From Pseudeuparius sepicola (Eukaryota; Arthropoda; Insecta; Coleoptera; Anthribidae): a stretch of 64,000 nucleotides of DNA. The stretch spans positions 6,549,153 through 6,613,152 of the forward strand of contig OY987305.1 of NCBI GenBank assembly GCA_963920635.1. The letters run 5' to 3'. Under the pieces are notes generated by a model. That model did no database searches. It was not told the origin of the DNA and saw only the letters and a program-made list of their open reading frames with translations. The translations under genes were made by a program, and so were the position numbers. Of this stretch, positions 1-9,977 are shown piece by piece; position 1 is the first letter of the stretch, and each line of letters opens with the position of its first letter.

Positions 1-1213
1 CGATACCGTCGACGGCACGTTCCTTGTCCGCGACGCGTCCAACAAGTGCGGCGAATACACGCTAACGCTGAGGAAGGGCGGCGCCAACAAACTCATCAAG
101 ATCTGCCACCGCAGCGGCATGTACGGATTCACGGAGCCGTATACTTTCCACTCCGTCGTGGATCTCGTCAACCACTTCCGTCACGACTCGCTGTCGCAGT
201 ACAACTCGTCACTGGACATAAAACTATTGTACCCGTTGTCCCGTTACAACCAGGAAGAGGAAATGGCCAAGAACGAGAAGATCGACAAATTGTTCGAGAA
301 ATTGATAGCGGTGAACAAAAGCCTGGTGTACAAAAACAAGGAGTCCGACAAGTTGTCGAAGGATTTCAACGAGACGTTGCAGGAGGTTAACACGAAACGG
401 CACGCTCTGCTCGCGCTCAAAGAACTGGTTAAAGTGTTCAAGGAGCAAGTGGAGCTGCAGAAGAAGTTCCAGAAGGAGGCGCAGCCGCACGAGACGAAAA
501 ACTTGGAGGCGAATTCGCGGCTGCTGCACGAGCGACTAGAGCTGATGAAGGAGAGCTGCTCGCAGCTGGAGGACATCTTGCAGCGCAAGGAGGCATACAC
601 GAAGGTGATGGAGCGCGAGCTCACCTCGCTGAAGCCGGAGGTGGTCGGGCTGCGGCGCGAGCGCGACAAGTACGAGCGTTGGCTGCAGCAGAAGGGCGTG
701 TCGGTCGCGAAGATCGCGCAGGCCCTGAGCCGGAGCGCGGACGCGGCCGACGGCGAGAGAGGCTCCGGCGTGGGCAACGGCTCCGCCGGGCTGGGCGGCG
801 TGGACGACGACGACGTCGACACGGACGCGTTGCCGCACAACGACGTCGACACGTGGCGGCTGCTCCGTTGCTCGCGCACCGAGGCAGAGAGGCTGCTCGA
901 CGGCCGTCCCGACGGCACCTTCCTCATCCGACGCTCGCGCCTAAACAACTACGCGCTCTCCGTCGTCTGCAACGGCAGCGTCAACCACTGCATCATCAAC
1001 GAGACGAGCAAGGGCCTCGGCTTCACAGAGCCCTACAACATCTACCCCACGCTCAAAGACCTGGTGCTGCACTACGCCACCAACTCGCTCGAGATCCACA
1101 ACGACATACTCAACACCTGCCTCAAGTATCCGATCAGGGCCAGCCCGGGCCACGTCAAGCCCAAGCCCCCCCTCCAGGACGATTTCATGATCAACAATCT
1201 TGTGATAAAATAG
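1..1213 (+). CDS. Pi3K21B: PI3-kinase class IA regulatory subunit (p60/p85 type), 3' part
   Basis: This is the adaptor subunit that binds and stabilises the p110 catalytic subunit and recruits it to phosphotyrosine motifs of insulin-receptor signalling complexes at the plasma membrane. The frame is open from base 2 (403 codons to the TAG at 1211-1213) and is cut by the window edge. Residues 1-78 are most of the n-SH2 domain, with FLVRDAS at 7-13 and the phosphotyrosine-binding Arg at 10. Residues about 80-265 are the charged coiled coil of the inter-SH2 domain that grips p110. A Gly/Asp-rich linker follows. Residues about 285-375 are the c-SH2, with FLIRRSR at 307-313 (Arg 310). There is no intron in this 1.2 kb. 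The absence of SH3 or BH domains cannot be judged here; the p60 symbol follows the fly gene. The domain order and motifs make the family call secure. Confidence 0.95.
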   Translation, partial: DTVDGTFLVRDASNKCGEYTLTLRKGGANKLIKICHRSGMYGFTEPYTFHSVVDLVNHFRHDSLSQYNSSLDIKLLYPLSRYNQEEEMAKNEKIDKLFEKLIAVNKSLVYKNKESDKLSKDFNETLQEVNTKRHALLALKELVKVFKEQVELQKKFQKEAQPHETKNLEANSRLLHERLELMKESCSQLEDILQRKEAYTKVMERELTSLKPEVVGLRRERDKYERWLQQKGVSVAKIAQALSRSADAADGERGSGVGNGSAGLGGVDDDDVDTDALPHNDVDTWRLLRCSRTEAERLLDGRPDGTFLIRRSRLNNYALSVVCNGSVNHCIINETSKGLGFTEPYNIYPTLKDLVLHYATNSLEIHNDILNTCLKYPIRASPGHVKPKPPLQDDFMINNLVIK

Positions 1214-2096
1214 AATCAGCTGTGAATCTTTTTATATTCCCACAATATGTGATGGTGATAGTTATTTTAAAAAGGCTCCTTTATCGACAAAATGAAGAAA
1301 TCCGTGTGTTATACTATTATATATTAATGAATTTATTATATATATATATACATATATATTTACAAATGACTGGTTTACAATTGACGAATGACATTTTTCA
1401 AATTAATCACCAGTTTTAAATTGACTGTGATAGTGTACTAAAGAATAGAGTTCAAGAGTACTCCTCTAAAGACATTCGTATGCTTCAAGAATCGTTTCGT
1501 AGCAAACGAGTGTATTAAAATTACGGTTTATTTACCTAAGCTTTGTGATTTATTAGGTATAGTGTTACGGTGAAATTTCTTTGAAAATAACTAAGTCCAG
1601 TGAGACACTTGCCTGATAAGGAAGGGGGCGAATATATACGGCAGCCGCTTTCCTAATTTATTCTAGTGATTGATCTGTTGTGAGATATTTCCGTTATTCC
1701 GCGTACATGTATGGCCTTGATTTGCTTACGTCATTAAATGAAAAGCATTCTAGATACTTGCGTTGTGATTTCAAAAGGAGATCCAGTGGTTTGTGGGTGA
1801 GTTACATCCAGCCATTTGCCTCCTTGAAATTCGCACCACGGTTTTTCTCACTGTCCCTTTCTTTAAGTCAAAAATGTGTGGTGCGTCGCATCCAAACTAC
1901 AGGATGATCGGTAATATTTAGACAAGCCATATTTTTATTTTCAGGGAAAACAAATGTTATAGCACCAGATTTATATTATAGCTACCGGCATCTACTACCG
2001 CCAGACTAATTAATTAGAGATTGTAAATTTGGTTTGGAACCGTAGATTGCTGTGGGACGTTTCTACATTTTTTTAATTGAAACATTTTCGATATTT

Positions 2097-2107
2097 AATA
2101 AAATAAA
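2097..2107 (+). terminator. Poly(A) signal candidate for Pi3K21B
   Basis: Two overlapping AATAAA hexamers lie about 885 bases after the stop codon. The position is plausible for a long 3' UTR. Other A/T-rich hexamers occur nearby, so the site is tentative. Confidence 0.45.
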
Positions 2108-2747
2108 ATCTTTCTTATGAAAAATATATAGACAAATTTGTGAATGTGAATTTCCCACAAGTTTGGTTTAAAATGAGTTTTCAACACAGTGAGTAAAACT
2201 TTTCTCCTACTATGGATAAGTCAGGGACTCATGTTTGGTGCAATTTATTTTTATCGATTAAAAATAGTCTATCTTCAGTGTTATTTATATACATATTATA
2301 ATTGTTTATATTTTAATTATTTTTTAATTGCTTTTCGAAAAAGTCTTTAACAATTAATATGGCATGTGAGAACGACACTCTCCATGGTTAACATAGGTAG
2401 GAATTTTATCTAGAATGTTTTTACTTCAATATACATTATATTAGATGACTTATCGAAATTAAGAACAACTTGCATGTTTGGTGATACAATCAACAGTGTT
2501 AAATATTAAAACGTCATGTCAAAATTTATCAAGGAACTTGCCATAACCTACTTTGTATATTTTTTAGGTTGTCATTTCTTTTGTCCTAAGATCTTTACTT
2601 CATCCTATTTTTAACATACCTGTAATAGATTACATAGATATGTTAAAATTTTATTAAGATTTTTGAATACCTATACTATTTTTTAAATTTGTATGAAACT
2701 GTTGAAGGTCATCGAAGTAAATGAAACAGTTAAAAATCTTTTTGTTT

Positions 2748-2753
2748 TTTATT
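2748..2753 (-). terminator. Poly(A) signal for the cathepsin L-like gene
   Basis: AATAAA on the minus strand starts 8 bases after the stop codon (2763-2761). Such a short 3' UTR is usual for secreted insect digestive protease genes. Confidence 0.6.
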
Positions 2754-2760
2754 TTACATT

Positions 2761-4025
2761 TTACACCAACGCATATGCGGCATAATTAGAAATGCCGCAT
2801 CTGTTTTTATTTTTCTTAAGCCTCATGTATCCATTTTCACCCCAGTGCTTGCCCCACCAGTTCTTTAGTATCCAAAATTCTTTGGTGTAGCCTACTATCA
2901 GCATGGCGTGATTTACTGTTGCCGATGTGCACGTAATGTCGTCGTAAATACCTCTGCTGAAAATCCGAGAAAAAATGTAGTGGAAGGCCAAACTACTCGT
3001 ATAATACTGCGGCAATTGTTTAATGGACGACTTACTGGTACAGTTGGAATGTATGCGGACTGGCATTAATGGAAACTGCAATGGGACCGATCTTCGCAAC
3101 GGCAACTTCTAACGCTCGCTCATCCCTTGCCGGCAAAATAGCCCACGAACTGATGTTAGCTATGGCTAGGTGCTTGTCGAAATGGCATCTCTGTTGCTGG
3201 AAAAAACCGAAAATATCTTCGGCGCTGAGTGGCTTGTTTTTTACTTACCTTTGCCTTATAAGGATAATCGACATATGCCATAATTCCTCCAGCTTTTTCC
3301 AAGTATCTCAGGGTGTTTCTCAAGGAGCCACCACCGCATCCATAGTTACCTGACGGCACGCTGCAGTCCACAATTTGCTGCTCGCTAAAAATAATCAAGT
3401 GTGTGCACCGTACAATATCAAATGATGGAGCCTATTACCTCAAAGGCAGCAACTTTTCGGTTTCCTTAAAGATCTGAGCTTGAATGGCACTGGCGACGCT
3501 AAATGCGTAGCACGAACCACAAGTTTTCTGATTGTACGCGGGCGTCGAAAAACCCTTTTCGACCCAATTTAATTCTTCCGGAATATTATGAACCATGTGA
3601 TACCAAGCACCAACCATTTCGGCGTCTACTTTTCTATGGACGCTTTTAGTTAATTTGACCATTTTTTGGAGGTAGGTCTGCGGCGTCTAGAATAACAGCG
3701 AAAATAAAAATAAAAACATATTAACCACTTGTTTACTTACCATATCCGCTAAATGATTCTCTTTTAAGAAATACGAATGCAATCCTTTTTTCGCTTCTTC
3801 ATTGTGCCTCTTAATTTTTTCTAAATTCGCCTTATACGCTTCTTTTTTGAACACGTCGTGAAAGTCGCTGTAAGTTTTATTGAATTTTTCTTTAAAGTTG
3901 TCCCACGACTCGTCTAATTCCTCGACATCGGCGTCTGTATCATACACCCCTAGCAAACTGTAACCGTCGTACTCCTGAGCAGATATTTTTAAAATCAAAA
4001 ATGCAAATGCCAATTTATGTATCAT
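2761..4025 (-). CDS. Cathepsin L-like cysteine protease (peptidase C1A), complete
   Basis: A secreted or lysosomal papain-family endopeptidase made as an inactive zymogen. Five exons on the minus strand: 4025-3741, 3686-3439, 3384-3249, 3196-3036, 2956-2761; all introns are GT-AG and the sum is 1026 nt (341 aa). Residues 1-17 are a signal peptide. Residues about 38-97 are the I29 propeptide, with an ERFNIN-like spacing ending in HNEEAKKG. The mature enzyme starts near IPEELNW (130). The catalytic triad is complete: oxyanion Gln148, Cys154 in CGSCYAFS, His293 in VNHAMLIVGY, Asn309 in LKNWWG. Two normally conserved residues differ: the Trp after the catalytic Cys is Tyr, and the Ser after the catalytic Asn is Trp. 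The loop before the Asn is also short. An intact frame argues for a working gene, perhaps with changed specificity. Beetles use large families of such enzymes in the gut; that role here is inference. Confidence 0.9.
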
Positions 4026-6200
4026 TTTAGACGCACTATAGCATTTCGAATCAAAAGTGTGCCATTTAATAAAACTGCTTACGCGTAAGGAAAAAAAGCA
4101 TAGTGCAGCATTACTTATTATTTGTGCTTCATTGGCGCAGCCATTGGGGTACGCTGCATACCAAAGTGAAAACTCTTCTTTTCATTACCCAAATCAGTTT
4201 TTCAAAAAGCTAGCCGACTTTGGCACTTCCCAATCGACTTCAAACCGATCCAGAGAGTGAATTAAGCAGAAACATTACCTAAGGCTGAGGATTTTCAGGC
4301 AACAATAATTGTAATCGAAGTATATAAACTAAGTACTTATTTACCTACGTTTTTAGTAAGAACCCGGAAAAATGGCCACCACGTAGAAAGCAGCTGATTC
4401 CGATTTATTTTATTCCGGAGCGCTGGAGTAGAACGCTCTAGCTCAAAATATCGAAAAGCTAAAACTCCAAGTTTTGGACAATTTAACTCGAATTGGATTA
4501 AATAAATACAAGAACGGAAAATGTTTCCATTTCGGCCATTCTGAAAATTAAATGAGGATTCCTCAAGAACGGCTGGGTTTAAGTAGGATCGAATTTAAAC
4601 ATCATTTCCGGCATCTACGGCTGGAGGCCCACAATGGGTTTAGACCTGTATAAGTACATGTATAGTATATGAATGAATAAAACCCAACCCGGTTATTTCG
4701 ATAAAAACATCTAACATATGTGCGTTAACATATGGTGTTTGCTTATTATTTCCTTCCCGTGTGTGCGAGTTAAAACATCTTTCCCCAAAAGCTCAGGGTC
4801 TAACCTATTAATGTAAAGAAATTATAGTGAGTTTTTAAAGAAACGGAAACAAGAACCACATTCCAAATCCACGTGCAAATTCCAAGTCCGCAACTTCAAA
4901 GTTGAGGACAAAGTATCATCTGGCCATTTTTATCGGTCATAATGACATATAAAATCCGCTAAAAATTATTTATGTCATTATTAAATAATAATAATATGTA
5001 TTTCGGGGCATGGCGTTCTTACGAATTTTAGTAGGGAATGTGCCTGATTCTTTTTTATGACTGACGTTCGATAGAGGGAAATTTTAGTAGTTTTCATATT
5101 ACAGTTTGGATTTTGGGTATTATTACTCCAAAAGTCTCAGGAAAATGTACGTGTAAACGTGTAACAATTCAGTCAATTAGTGTATATTATTGTATCCATT
5201 TAATTCTTAATTGGGTTTTTCGCTACAGAACCTGAACCAAGCTGATTAAAAGCCAACTTTTTCAAGTTGCCAGGAAAGTTCATAAATGCTTAACAAATGA
5301 ACGAAACTTTGAACGTATAACTCAAAAATAACTTCACCAAATTTGTTTTCTTGTTCATTTACTGTTTTAAGCATTGAAGAATTTCTGACAGTAAATTATT
5401 GTATATTACGGAAAACTAAAGACTTAATAAACGTTTTCAATCCCTTTCCAAGGAGCGATTTCGTCCAAAAGAAATCCGAACCAAATATACCAAATTTGAA
5501 GTCGACATCTCTTCAATTCAAAAGTTTTTGACAAACACACTTTTTGAAAAACACAAGTTAAATAAACAACCAATAGCAATATCGGCTAAGCTATCCAATA
5601 ATTATAGCTCGACTTGGGCCTATATTTCCGGACAACCCTCGATATTATAAGCAATTTCGTAATTTATAACTATAATAAGTAATTTCGAGAAAATAGAATA
5701 TAGGTGTGAGTTCTACGATCTCTCGCCAACTTATTGTCCAGGGTTATGTTTATGGGATGTGTAGCTTTGGTTTTAATTTTTTTATTACAAAACAAAGGTG
5801 ATATTTTTATTATACTTAAAATTTTTACTGTGAAAACTGTAAAGAACCGGTGAAATAATTTATTTGTGTACCATGGCACAAGTTCCACAAAGTTTCACCT
5901 TACGAAAAAACTTGAAAAAGATATTCTGCAGATTTTGCGCAAAGCTGGTCACTTTTTCATTATAATTCGAAATGAATTTGCGTTATTTTAGATTTTTTGC
6001 AGTTCCTTAAATACCGATTTTTAGGGGTTAAATTTAATTTTTTAATGTTAATGAAACAAATTCTCTGTCCTAAATTTAAAAAATCCAAGGGCTTTTCAAA
6101 AAATATATAATTCTCTGAGCGCGGTCACCCATCTATGAGCCGTCGTTGCTGCATTTTCCATGCCTTAATATTTGTCCTCAGGTCAATCTCGATTGCAGTG
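4026..6200. other. Intergenic DNA, no gene seen
   Basis: AT-rich DNA upstream of the cathepsin start codon. It should hold that gene's promoter, but no clear TATA/initiator pair was identified. Open frames here are short and do not look like protein. A CACGTG E-box lies near 4870. Confidence 0.5.
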
Positions 6201-7726
6201 TACAGGGAGGGCCAAATTGGACACTTTTAAAGGGAAACTCCTATTTTTAACGGAGATAGACGAAAATTGATATCGGTGTCTGTGGTGTATGATAAACTTA
6301 ATGGCGAAAACCGCAAATCGATATTTTTTGTCACCGTTTTTGAGTTACAGGCCGTTTTTCGAAAATTTGCGTTATCGAAAAGTGGCCTAACTTTTTTCGG
6401 GTTGAAAATTTTGTGTTTCTGTAAGAACATTCATAAAGCACTTTTTTACGTAGAATCCAATGCTGCTACTACATTTTTTTAAAGTCAATGGTTTAAGAGT
6501 TACCGATAAAAAAAAAAATTTTTAAATGTAACACTCTGTATATTTTTTGCATTTTTTAATAGAGCAAAAAATTACCATTCCAAAAATACATAACACTTAA
6601 TGATTTACTTAAGTAGTTATCAATTACTAATAGCTTTTATGATTTCATGTGTATAGGAAGCACGCCCTTTTAGCAAGTAGGCTTTGGACGGTGAGACAAT
6701 GAAACAACTATGGAAAAATGTTTACTGTTACCTACCTGTCAAATTTTCAGTTAGGCTGTTTAGGCAGTGTAAAGATTTTTCTATTTTTGTGTAATTTAAA
6801 AACTATAACATACTTACAATTACAATGAAATTTGAAAGTTATGAAAAATGGCATATATGATAGTCTATTTTATACAATCCGGGGAAAATGCCTATCTCTG
6901 TTTAACTCGCACCTTTTCGGCCTGCCCTTTTCAAAATGCCCACTATTAATAAAATTGTATCGCAATCTTGCAAAAATGTCCTTGAAAGGATGTCTTCTCT
7001 CTGGATACTGCTCGCAGTATAAATTATTGCTCGTTGTATCTGTATCTTCCCCGGATTGTATAAAATTATAAAATATATCCCATTTTTCATAACTTTCAAA
7101 TTTCATTGTGTTAGAAAGTTTATAAATTACACAAAAACAGAAAAATCTTTACACTGCCAAAACAGTTTAACTGAAAATTTGACAGGTAACGGTAAACATT
7201 TTTTCACGGTTGTTTCATTGTCTCGCCGTCCAAAACCTACTTGTTGAAAGGGCGCGCTTTCAATTATACACATGAACTCATAAAAGCTATTATTAATTGA
7301 TAACTACTTAAGTAAATCATTAAGTATTATATATTTTCGGAATGGTTATATTATGCTCTATTAAAAAGTGAAAAATAAACAGGGCAATCCATTCAAAACA
7401 ATAATTTTTTTCACAGGTAACTCTTAAACCATTAACTTAAAAAAAAATTTAGTGGCCTCATTGGATTCTACGTAAAAATGTGCTTTATGAATGTTTTTAC
7501 AGAAACAAAAAATTTTCAACCCGAAAAAAGTTGCGGCCTCTTTTCGAAAACGCACATTTTCGAAAAACGCCCTGTAACTCAAGAACGGAGATATATCGAT
7601 TTGCGGTTTTCGCCATTATAAGTTAATCATAAAAATGAGCCTCAGACACCGATATCAGCGTTTTCGTGTATCTCTCTTAAAAATAGGAGTGTCCCTTTAA
7701 AAGTGTCCAATTAGGCCCACCCTGTA
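6201..7726. mobile_element. Foldback transposon, Tc1/mariner-like, 1.5 kb
   Basis: A 1526 bp inverted repeat. The left end, TACAGGGAGGGCCAAATTGG, is mirrored by an end reading GGCCCACCCTGTA. The arms (about 6201-6885 and 7046-7726) stay alignable over about 680 bases each, with scattered mismatches and small gaps, and leave a spacer of about 160 bases. TA at both outer ends fits a TA target duplication. The right arm and spacer carry the start of a transposase gene (see the next entry), and the left arm carries a mirrored copy of its first codons. It lies between the cathepsin gene and Mitf. Confidence 0.85.
6870..7106 (-). pseudogene. Transposase N-terminal fragment (DUF4817-like helix-turn-helix)
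   Basis: A 78-codon open frame runs from the right arm through the spacer of the foldback. The segment YCEQYPERRHPFKDIFARL and the following NSGHFEKGRPKR resemble the N-terminal DNA-binding helix-turn-helix found in many arthropod transposon-derived proteins (pattern Y-x-x-x-(Y/F)-P-x-R-R-x-P). No DDE catalytic core follows, so this is a remnant. The left arm holds the same start on the plus strand (MKFESYEKW from about 6824) but stops after about 11 codons. Confidence 0.65.
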
Positions 7727-7728
7727 GG

Positions 7729-8137
7729 TACAGGGTGTTCCCGTATATTTTGACCCACCCCTAGAGCCTTTATTTTTAAATGAAAGTTGTAGGGTTTTTT
7801 CTGAACCGCTAGGATACTACTAGATAATAACAAATGAGCGTCCGCAAATTTATGAAAAAATATAAACTTACTTTTTTTAATGGAACACCCTGTATATTTG
7901 TGGATTTTTGAACTGCTCACATTTTTCAGATTCTAACAATATAAATATGTTATATGTTTGCTCAAGCATTCACATTATATTCCAAATTGAGATAAATACC
8001 ATCTTATTTATACTTAATCAAGGTTGCCATGGAACAATACACCTTGTTACCCTACAACTTTAATTTAAGTAATTTTATTCTAACTCGAAAAATAAAAACT
8101 CTAGGGGGTGGGTCAATATATACGGGGACACCCTGTA
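7729..8137. mobile_element. MITE with 'TACAGGGTGT' terminal inverted repeats, 409 bp
   Basis: Begins TACAGGGTGTTCCCGTATA and ends with the near-perfect reverse complement. The similarity reaches inward about 65-90 bases on each side, to CTCTAGGG(G)GTGGGTC and the AAAGTTGTAGGG block. The middle is non-coding. It lies 2 bases from the right end of the preceding foldback, so one element probably used the TA at the edge of the other. Confidence 0.8.
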
Positions 8138-9539
8138 CATACAGAACATTATTTTCTTTAAACTGACTGAACTGCTCATACTGATGGTAACAATAATTCA
8201 TGATCCTTTCTGACATTTGGCCATTAAATCCCGCCAAGGCTAACTTATAGAAGAAATCGTACAATAATGATTTGCTTTTGTGCCGATTTTTGAGCTTTTT
8301 TAGTGCCAATTAAAAAAACGCGAAATATTATAGGTACTTCGGCTTGGACCAGATTGGACCTAATCACCTAGCCGTCATATATAGACAAAAATAAGCACAG
8401 GAACGGAGCGGCTCAATATTTTGCGGGGCCGGGTGCCGCATGAAAATGCGGGGCCCCGACAAGGAATTATTTAATCCATTAAGAAGAAATTTTTGAAAGT
8501 CGGTACGCTACTTACAAAGGTATATTTTTTACATGTCATTCTGTAAAATGGTAGGCCGGGGCTACGAGTTTGGATCACTTCTGTGACGTATATAGGAATT
8601 AATTTCGAGTGGTGGAGGGACAATTTTTGTGTCTTTTTTTTTAAACAAGGGCATTTAAAATAATTCTAAAAAATGCGCCGCAGGCGAAATTTTTTAAAAA
8701 TTTCAAGAAAATAAAATTAGTCTTGGGAAATATCAATAACTTCAAATTTACAAGCTGGAGTCAATATTTTCAAATTCCGAAATGGGTTCGGTCCCGCCCT
8801 TCTAAATACGTTACTGATTGGATCACCCTGTACCACCCTTGAGGTGCCACACCCAAAAACGTTAATTTTAAGGTTTCAAAAAATAATGTATAGGTTTATC
8901 TACTGGTAATTTTGAATCATCTTTAATTCATTTAAGAAAAAACATTATGAAAAAGTAGAGGTTTCCGAGTAGAAACTAGAGAAAAAATGTTGGGAATGTC
9001 TGCTATTTTGTGATGCAAGATTATTTACATAGAACATATTATAAGGAAACAACAATACACTGGATGAATAACAAAATAAAAGTCTGGAGTCTGGCACAGC
9101 AAAAGTACATTCTCCGACGCCCGTCTCGTCTCTCTTTCTCTCGGCAGCAGGCACGGTGTGTTCTCTCGCTTGCGCGTTTAAATTTCAGTCGGATTTTGTG
9201 GGGGCACAAGGCGCAAGATTCCGCAAGAGCAAGCGATTCGTCGAAACTGGTGAATTAAAAAGGCGCGTGTTATGTTAATGTTAGATCTATTCTGTTTACG
9301 AGAAGCATATCTTCGCACATCCTTTACATTTTAGGGAGGGCTAATAGAAATTTAGGGGGGGCTAAGCCCCCCCTAGCCCCCCCCTAGTTAGGTCTATGGT
9401 CAGTGCCAACATTTGAACGGTCGTTAATAAGTCCTGCTCCAAACCGCGATGGTGCAACACGATTCGCGTCTTGGCTCCTCCATTCTCGGTAAAAAACGAG
9501 TGGAACGGGCACAAAATCGGGCGCCATTCGAAAGGCGCT
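8138..9539. other. Intergenic DNA upstream of Mitf, repeat fragments
   Basis: Mostly AT-rich. At 8405-8460 a GC-rich hairpin-like block is built of GGGGCC repeats. A protein-like minus-strand open stretch lies at 8138-8309 (not recognised; truncated by the MITE). At 9330-9390 the DNA is a run of G7 and C7-8 tracts around CTAAG, like the G/C tracts in the hAT elements further right. A modestly GC-rich patch at 9115-9250 may belong to the Mitf promoter or an untranslated first exon. Confidence 0.4.
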
Positions 9540-9816
9540 GCCGGTGCCGCGGGGCAGCGCCCCCTGTCGGCCGATGGCCAGCACCGCGCCTGGCTGAGCC
9601 TAAGCCGCGCGATGCGCCGTCGCCCGGGCGCACGCCGGCCCGGGGTCCGCCTCGGGGTCGTCGGGAGTCGCTCGGCCGTCGTCGGCGCGCCGCGTTCGCT
9701 CCACGCGCCAACCCCGACGGCCATGGCCACCTAGCCAGCTGGACGACCGTCGCGCCCCCGCGTTCGACGACCGCCCGCCGACCACCCCCGGCCGCCGCCA
9801 CCAGCTGTTGTCGACG
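9540..9816 (+). promoter_or_regulatory. Mitf: GC-rich 5' flank / 5' UTR of Mitf
   Basis: About 280 bases of very GC- and CpG-rich DNA directly in front of the Mitf start codon, in strong contrast to the AT-rich surroundings. This is the most likely promoter and leader region. No TATA box is evident. The open frames on both strands across it come from base composition and are not taken as genes. Confidence 0.5.
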
Positions 9817-9977
9817 ATGGCAGAGTCGGGCATCGACTTGGGGTTCGACCTGTCGGCGATGCTCTGTTCCGACGACTTCGACATCGAGAACGCCATCGAT
9901 TTCGATGATCTGTTGGGAACGCCGAAAAATCAGGAGTACTATGAGCTTACCTCCAAAACGATACCAGTTTCGGAAAG
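9817..9977 (+). CDS. Mitf: Mitf exon 1 (aa 1-53)
   Basis: Runs from ATG to the donor AG|GTGAGC, leaving two bases of a split codon. Encodes an acidic segment rich in Asp, then EYYELTSK, matching the YYEL block encoded by the first exon of the long vertebrate MITF isoforms. Confidence 0.85.

Larger units (their letters stand above)
1214..2760 (+). other. 3' UTR of Pi3K21B and convergent intergenic DNA
   Basis: This is AT-rich, non-coding DNA between two convergent genes. A (TA)n-like run lies near 1335-1360. The best poly(A) signals for the upstream gene are the overlapping AATAAA hexamers at 2097-2107, which would give a 3' UTR of about 0.9 kb. No further gene is seen. Confidence 0.6.

Noticed and set aside
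8052..8309. Minus-strand frame with ALAGFNGQMSERIMNYCYHQYEQF
   Set aside because: Looks somewhat protein-like but matches nothing known to me and runs into the MITE; kept only as a remark.
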